A stretch of DNA of 17,781 nt from DATDFB01 sp036522835 (GTDB lineage Bacteria; Acidobacteriota; Thermoanaerobaculia; Gp7-AA8): positions 1-17,781 of the forward strand of contig DATDFB010000094.1 in the NCBI GenBank assembly GCA_036522835.1, given 5' to 3'. Below, one piece after another: positions 14,218 through 17,781 of the stretch (positions within the stretch are counted from its first letter, which is position 1; each line of letters begins with the position of its first letter). Both the position numbers and the translations under genes were made by a program. The notes beneath the pieces were generated by a model. The model worked only from the letters and a program-made list of their open reading frames with translations, did not search any database and had not been told where the DNA came from.

Positions 14218-14780
14218 TATTTCGGAACCGCCCAAACATCCAGCCTCACCGGCACCATATCCTCCACGGTCACGAGGATATTGTGCGGCACGCTGATGCC
14301 GAAGTCCGGCATGTGCACCTTGAAGTTGCTGATGGCGTGGATGCGGCCGTCGGCGACGAGCGTGACCTGGACGGGAATCGTCAGCCGCTTCGTGACGCCG
14401 TGGAGAGTGAAGTCGCCGGTGACGTTGATGCCTGCCGGCTGATTGACGGCGATCGACTCCGGGCCGGTCACGCTCGCCGACTTGAACGTCGCGGCCGGGA
14501 ACTTCGCCGTGTGGAGGTAGAGCTCCTTCATCTCTTTGTTGCGAAGCGAATTGCCGGTGTCGAGGGAGCTCAGGTCGACGGTGATGTTCACGCTCGACGC
14601 GGCGGGTTTGGCGGCATCGGCGACGATCGTCCCCGTCACCTTGTTCGTTTTTCCGTCGAAGCTGTCGTACGTATCCTCGGCGTGGAACTCCGCGGTGCTG
14701 TTCTTCACCTCGTACGTCTTCGACTGTGCGAAGAGCGCGGGCGCGACGGCCAGCGCTCCGAGGACCATGAGTTGTCTCAT
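14217..14780 (-). CDS. YceI-like periplasmic lipocalin-fold protein
   Basis: The 187-aa protein has a signal peptide (MRQLMVLGALAVAPALFAQ). A YceI domain follows: an antiparallel beta-barrel that binds an isoprenoid or other lipid in characterised relatives. Visible family features are YEVKNSTAEFHAEDTYDSF, the VNITVDLSSLDTGNSLRNK strand-turn, and MKELYLHTAKFPAATFKS. FTLHGVTKRLTIPVQVTL and the acidic end FGISVPHNILVTVEDMVPVR complete the barrel. Its ATG overlaps the mutY stop (ATGA), so expression is coupled to mutY, although the two functions are unrelated. The function in this organism is not shown; stress-related lipid carriage is usual for the family. Confidence 0.9.
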   Translation of the reverse strand: MRQLMVLGALAVAPALFAQSKTYEVKNSTAEFHAEDTYDSFDGKTNKVTGTIVADAAKPAASSVNITVDLSSLDTGNSLRNKEMKELYLHTAKFPAATFKSASVTGPESIAVNQPAGINVTGDFTLHGVTKRLTIPVQVTLVADGRIHAISNFKVHMPDFGISVPHNILVTVEDMVPVRLDVWAVPK

Positions 14781-15781
14781 GGCCGCGCGAACAGGGTGCG
14801 CGGAGCCTCGATTCCGGCGAGGCGTAACGCTTTGCGAACGTACGAGGGGTGCGGGAAGTCGGAGGCGGGATCGATCCAGGCGAAGCCGGCGGTCCGCTTC
14901 GCCGTCGCGGAGAAGACTTCGAACTCGATGCGGCGGTTCGTGACGGTGTGGCGGAACTTGCCGAGGCGCTCTTTCGGATGGACGGCGAGGGGGGCGGCGG
15001 CGAGGAGCGACGTGTCGCCGTGCGGGAGGTGGAACATCGCGTTCATCAGCGGGCCCGACTCGCGGCGCATGAGCACGCGGCCGCGGCGGTCGGTGACGAG
15101 GTAGAGGGCGATGCGGAGATTGCGCGTTTGGGGCTTCCGCTTCTTCGACGGCAGCTCGTCGATGCGATTCGTAGCAAAGGCGGCGCAGTCGTCGCGCAGC
15201 GGGCAGGCGTGGCAGAGCGGCTTGGCTGGCTTGCAAACGAGCGCGCCAAGCTCCATCAGGCCTTGATTGAGATCGCGCGGCGACTTCGCTGCGTGCACGA
15301 GCGCCGTCGCGCGCTCCCACGGCTGCGACTCGTCGGCGAAGAGGCGCGCCAGGACGCGGGCGACGTTGCCGTCGACGATCGGCGCACGCTCGTCGAACGC
15401 GATCGAGGCGATGGCGCCGGCGGTGTAGCGGCCGATGCCGGGGATCTCGACGAGCGCCTCGACGTCGCACGGGATCGCGCCGCCGAACCGCGCGCAGACC
15501 GCACGCGCGCCGTCGCGGAGCATGCGCGCGCGGCGGTAGTAGCCGAGGCCGGACCAGGCGGCGGTGACGTCGTCGTCGGAGGCTTCGGCGAGCGCTTGCA
15601 GCGTCGGAAAGCGCTCCAGGAAGCGCTCGAAGTACTCGAGCACGACCTCCATCCGCGTCTGCTGGGCCATCACCTCCGACACCCAGACCTGGTACGGGTC
15701 GTACATTTTGCGCCAGGGCAGACGGCGCTGGTTCCGGGCGAACCACCGCTCGGTTTTGCGGGCGAGGGGCGAGGCTGGCAA
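14777..15781 (-). CDS. mutY: A/G-specific adenine DNA glycosylase
   Basis: MutY removes adenine mispaired with 8-oxoguanine. I start it at TTG 15781 (334 aa) rather than the in-frame ATG at 15823. This puts catalytic Glu at residue 36 (VSEVMAQQTRM) and Asp at 137 (IVDGNVARVL), one off the E. coli positions 37 and 138. It also leaves a TACAAT hexamer 9 nt upstream and removes an overlap with the divergent gvp gene. The HhH motif is IPGIGRYTAGAI at 113-124. Cys183, 190, 193 and 199 form the [4Fe-4S] loop with X6-X2-X5 spacing. A Nudix-like C-terminal domain recognises 8-oxoG (MRRESGPLMNAMFHLPHG, HTVTNRRIEFEVF). The gene is followed by yceI with a 4-bp overlap. Confidence 0.93.
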   Translation of the reverse strand: MPASPLARKTERWFARNQRRLPWRKMYDPYQVWVSEVMAQQTRMEVVLEYFERFLERFPTLQALAEASDDDVTAAWSGLGYYRRARMLRDGARAVCARFGGAIPCDVEALVEIPGIGRYTAGAIASIAFDERAPIVDGNVARVLARLFADESQPWERATALVHAAKSPRDLNQGLMELGALVCKPAKPLCHACPLRDDCAAFATNRIDELPSKKRKPQTRNLRIALYLVTDRRGRVLMRRESGPLMNAMFHLPHGDTSLLAAAPLAVHPKERLGKFRHTVTNRRIEFEVFSATAKRTAGFAWIDPASDFPHPSYVRKALRLAGIEAPRTLFARP

Positions 15782-15790
15782 CGTGCTTGT

Positions 15791-15800
15791 ATTGTATAGT
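15791..15800. promoter_or_regulatory. Putative bidirectional -10 core between mutY and gvpL/F
   Basis: ATTGTATAGT holds TATAGT on the plus strand (15795-15800, 15 nt before the gvp ATG) and TACAAT on the minus strand (15796-15791, 9 nt before the proposed mutY TTG). The hexamers share the central TA, exactly as between queC and deoA. It is the only AT-rich patch in the gap. The role is inferred. Confidence 0.5.
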
Positions 15801-15815
15801 TTCGGGTCCACGACC

Positions 15816-16619
15816 ATGACCACGATCGACGAGCAGGTGCAGTCTCCGCAGACTGAGGCCGAGCAGGGGAAATACGTTTACTGCATCATCAAGACCGAGA
15901 CGCCGAAGAACTTCGGCGCGGTCGGCATCGGCGGGCGGGGCGACAAGGTTTACACCGTCCACTACAAAGAGTTCGGCGCGGTCGTCTCGAACTGTCCGCT
16001 CATCGTCTTCGATCCGACGCGCGAGAACGCCCTCGCCCACGAGCACGTCAATGAGCTGGTGATGAAGGACTTCACCGTGCTGCCGATGTCGTTCGGCACG
16101 GTCTTCCGCACCGAGAACGACATCAAGGAGTTCCTCAAGGGGACGTACGAGGCGCTCAGCGACGTGCTCCAGAAGATGGAGGGAAAGATCGAGTTCGGGC
16201 TCAAGGTGAACTGGGACAAGGACCAGGTCATCCGCGAGATCGAGACGGAGAACGAGGAGATCCGGCGCCTCAAGGAAGAGATCTCGTCGAACACGTCGAC
16301 GTCGACGTATTTCTCGCGCATGCAGCTCGGGCGGGTGGTGGAGTCGGCGCTGCAGGCGAAGGCCGACGCGTACGTGAGCGAGATCTACGAGGCGCTGCGC
16401 GACGCCGCCATCGCCTCGCGCTCGAACAAGCCGATCGGCGACAAGATGATCATGAACGCCGCGTTCCTGGTCGAGCGCGAGAAGACGAAGACGTTCGACG
16501 ACCAGATCTCCGAGATCGCCAAGAAGTACGAGAACAAACTGTCGTTCCTCTACACGGGACCGTGGCCGCCGTACAACTTCGTGAACATCCGGCTGAAGCT
16601 GGAGCGGGCGGAGAGGTAG
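15816..16619 (+). CDS. gvpL: Gas vesicle protein of the GvpL/GvpF family
   Basis: The 267-aa protein belongs to the GvpL/GvpF family, minor proteins that chaperone or cap GvpA during gas vesicle assembly. The first domain (about 19-110) has KYVYCIIKTETPKNFGAVGI, YTVHYKEFGAVVSNCPLIVF, and the family stretch PTRENALAHEHVNELVM then VLPMSFGTVFR. A charged coiled-coil stretch is at about 128-155. The second domain ends FLYTGPWPPYNFVNIRLKL, the diagnostic family ending. I cannot tell F from L, so the symbol is tentative. The first 16 residues are a variable acidic lead. The ATG at 15816 has no Shine-Dalgarno; TATAGT is 15 nt upstream. A heptamer repeat separates it from gvpG. Confidence 0.9.
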   Translation: MTTIDEQVQSPQTEAEQGKYVYCIIKTETPKNFGAVGIGGRGDKVYTVHYKEFGAVVSNCPLIVFDPTRENALAHEHVNELVMKDFTVLPMSFGTVFRTENDIKEFLKGTYEALSDVLQKMEGKIEFGLKVNWDKDQVIREIETENEEIRRLKEEISSNTSTSTYFSRMQLGRVVESALQAKADAYVSEIYEALRDAAIASRSNKPIGDKMIMNAAFLVEREKTKTFDDQISEIAKKYENKLSFLYTGPWPPYNFVNIRLKLERAER

Positions 16620-16621
16620 TT

Positions 16622-16694
16622 GTTAGTTCTTGGTTCTTAGTTCTTAGTTTGTGGGACCGCGAAAACTAAGAACTAACAACTAAGAACTAAGAAC
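16622..16694. repeat. Palindromic element E of AGTTCTT-type heptamers
   Basis: The left arm carries tandem units AGTTCTT, GGTTCTT, AGTTCTT. The right arm carries the complements CTAAGAA and CTAACAA. The centre is GTGGGACCGCG. The unit AGTTCTT differs from the AGTCCTG of B1/B2 by two substitutions, so E and B look related although the base composition is far more AT-rich. It fills the whole gap from the gvpL stop to one base before the gvpG ATG, leaving no room for a normal ribosome binding site. Confidence 0.85.
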
Positions 16695-16695
16695 C

Positions 16696-17013
16696 ATGTT
16701 TCTCCTCGACGACATCCTCCTCTTCCCCCTCAAGGCCCCCGTGGCCGGCTTCCAATGGATCATGAAGCAGATCCAGACGATGGCGAACGAGGAGCTGCTC
16801 AACGATCAGCCGTGGAAGGAGCGGCTCATCGAGCTGCAGATGCGGCTGGAGCTCGGGGAGATCTCGGAGGAGGAGTACGCGGTGGAGGAGGCGCAGGTGT
16901 TCCAGGCGCTGCGCGACATCCGGGCCCGGAAGGAAGAGATGGCGCGCGCGGCGCGGGCCTCCGACGACGAGGAAGAGAGCGGGATCGGGATTTACACGGG
17001 CTACGGTGAATGA
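16696..17013 (+). CDS. gvpG: Gas vesicle protein GvpG
   Basis: The 105-aa small acidic protein matches GvpG, an accessory protein of gas vesicle assembly. It has the standard N-terminus MFLLDDILLFPLKAPVAGF, a short amphipathic segment, and then a helix-rich region with LIELQMRLELGEISEEEYAV, the family core. The tail is acidic (ASDDEEES) and ends YTGYGE. The ATG at 16696 fits the family exactly. There is no Shine-Dalgarno: the six bases before the ATG belong to the heptamer repeat E and the one base after it, so translation may depend on coupling or on the repeat structure. The gene overlaps the ATPase gene by 8 bp. Confidence 0.9.
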   Translation: MFLLDDILLFPLKAPVAGFQWIMKQIQTMANEELLNDQPWKERLIELQMRLELGEISEEEYAVEEAQVFQALRDIRARKEEMARAARASDDEEESGIGIYTGYGE

Positions 17014-17781
17014 AGCATTCGACTCCCTCGCCGGCCGCCGCGTCGTTCTGATCGGCGGCAAGGGCGGGGTGGGGAAGACGACGGTCGCGATCGCGGCGGC
17101 GTTGCGGTTGCGCGGTGCGATCTTGTTCACGACGGACCCGGCCTCGAATCTGGAGGACATTCTTAGGGGACAGGGCACAGGGGACGGGGCACAGGTGGTG
17201 TCCTCGCAACGACAACAACCTGTCCCCCGTTCCCTGTCCACTGTCCCCTTCCGCTTCGAAGCCCTCGACGCGCCAGCGCTCTACCGCCGCTTCCTCGACG
17301 AGAACCTCGCCAGCTTTCTCGAGATCGGCGACCGCGGCACGTATCTCGACAAAGACGAGCTGCGGCGCTTCTTCGAATTGTCATTGCCCGGCGCCGACGA
17401 GCTGATGGCCTGGATGCGCATCGGGGAGCTGGCGGAGGAGAACCCGAGCGCGACGATCGTCGTCGACACGGCGCCGACGGGGCACACGCTGCGGATGCTC
17501 GGCGCGGCGGAGCACTTTCGGCAGTTCGCCGCCGCGCTCGACGCCATGCAGGCGAAGCACCGCGACCTGGTGCGGCAGTTCACGCGGCGCTCGGTGCGCG
17601 ACGCGGTCGACGCGTTCATCGCGGAGTTCGAGGCCGTTTCCCGCCGCCGCCGCGAGTTGCTCGTTCGCGACGGCGCGTTCGTGCCGGTGTTTCTCTCGGA
17701 GCCGTGGGTGGTCGAGCAGACTCGCCGCTTGATCGCGGAAGTCGGGATTCCGGTGCCGTTCGCGGTGCTGAACCGCGTTGC
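17006..17781 (+). CDS. ArsA-family ATPase of the gas vesicle locus, 5' part, with repeat insert
   Basis: The frame starts at GTG 17006, inside the end of gvpG, and runs off the window after 258 codons. It belongs to the ArsA/Get3 group of the SIMIBI ATPases: deviant Walker A KGGVGKTT at 19-26, TTDPASNL with Asp44, and DTAPTGHTLRML at about 154-165. Residues 54-81 are encoded by repeat element A2 and have the wrong composition for the family (GQGTGDGAQVVSS, QRQQPVPRS). Family-like sequence resumes at FRFEALDAPALYRRFLDEN. Arsenite export is unlikely in this context; ArsA-like ATPases are, as I recall, found next to gvp genes in some bacteria. Whether the inserted protein folds is unknown. The insert sits after the switch I segment. 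Confidence 0.85.
   Translation, partial: MNEAFDSLAGRRVVLIGGKGGVGKTTVAIAAALRLRGAILFTTDPASNLEDILRGQGTGDGAQVVSSQRQQPVPRSLSTVPFRFEALDAPALYRRFLDENLASFLEIGDRGTYLDKDELRRFFELSLPGADELMAWMRIGELAEENPSATIVVDTAPTGHTLRMLGAAEHFRQFAAALDAMQAKHRDLVRQFTRRSVRDAVDAFIAEFEAVSRRRRELLVRDGAFVPVFLSEPWVVEQTRRLIAEVGIPVPFAVLNRV
17166..17248. repeat. 83-bp palindromic element A2, in frame inside the ArsA-like gene
   Basis: Its length is identical to A1 at 329-411, with 9 differences over 83 bases by my count: only 1 in the left half and 8 in the right. The unit is the same (GGGGACA / TGTCCCC heptamers) and the centre GGTGGTGTCCTCGC is identical. All six frames are stop-free. Read in the gene's frame it contributes 28 residues. 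Confidence 0.9.

Noticed and set aside
11481..15104. A 1207-codon open frame on the plus strand
   Set aside because: It runs antisense to the 898-aa protein, yceI and part of mutY. The product is Arg/Gly/Glu-rich low-complexity sequence typical of antisense frames in GC-rich DNA.
14777..15823. The ATG at 15823 as the mutY start
   Set aside because: It overlaps the divergent gvp start and would cover the only AT-rich promoter-like patch. The catalytic residue positions fit the TTG start better.
17161..17250. The ATPase gene as a pseudogene broken by the repeat
   Set aside because: The frame is open through the repeat and family sequence resumes in the same frame, with the later nucleotide-binding motif intact. 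Loss of function cannot be excluded, but no disruption is visible.
17006..17781. Annotation of the ATPase as GvpN or as an arsenite pump
   Set aside because: GvpN is an AAA+ protein, whereas this has a deviant Walker A and ArsA-type switch motifs. No ars genes are nearby, so an arsenite role has no support.

Overview
This is a GC-rich, gene-dense bacterial window that carries 21 supportable protein genes and no RNA gene. The gene set is glycogen synthesis, queuosine synthesis, methylmalonyl-CoA epimerase, MutY, a YfhO-like membrane protein, an ECF sigma factor and gas vesicle accessory genes. Together with operon-leading genes that lack Shine-Dalgarno sequences, this suggests an environmental, Acidobacteriota-like organism. 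That assignment is an impression from family resemblance, not a demonstrated identification.

Layout from left to right. A truncated dnaJ-type gene (-) diverges from glgC-rph (+), with an 83-bp palindromic repeat between them. Convergent to rph is a long minus-strand group: queC, queE, methylmalonyl-CoA epimerase, a 108-aa unknown, a lipoprotein and a YfhO-like protein. deoA-type thymidine phosphorylase (+) starts 28 bp from queC. Convergent to it is a tightly overlapped minus-strand operon: enoyl-CoA hydratase, an Nth-like [4Fe-4S] protein, an ECF sigma factor, a 35-aa single-pass peptide and a 91-aa two-pass protein. Then come mutY-yceI and an 898-aa secreted beta-propeller-like protein, all minus. 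Finally gvpL/F-gvpG-ArsA-like ATPase (+) runs off the right edge. It is probably the start of a gas vesicle cluster whose structural gvpA is not in the window.

The most unusual content is repetitive DNA. Nine short palindromic elements from several families fill almost every gap. Five of them (three sequence types) share one design: arms built of tandem 7-nt units that begin GTYC, facing each other as an inverted repeat. One such 83-bp element occurs intergenically near position 329 and again inside the ArsA-like ATPase gene, which stays open. An unrelated 78-bp palindrome sits in frame as exactly 26 codons in the YfhO-like gene, and a further copy supplies that protein's C-terminus and stop codon. 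This resembles the behaviour of Rickettsia palindromic elements.

A second pattern concerns gene starts. All eight apparent operon-leading genes have a TANNNT hexamer 7 to 15 nt before the start codon and no Shine-Dalgarno, which suggests leaderless or very short-leader transcripts. Both compact divergent pairs (queC/deoA and mutY/gvpL) share a 10-bp core of the form ANNNTANNNT, in which the two opposite -10 boxes overlap by the central TA. Several repeats end 0 to 4 bp from such a -10 box.
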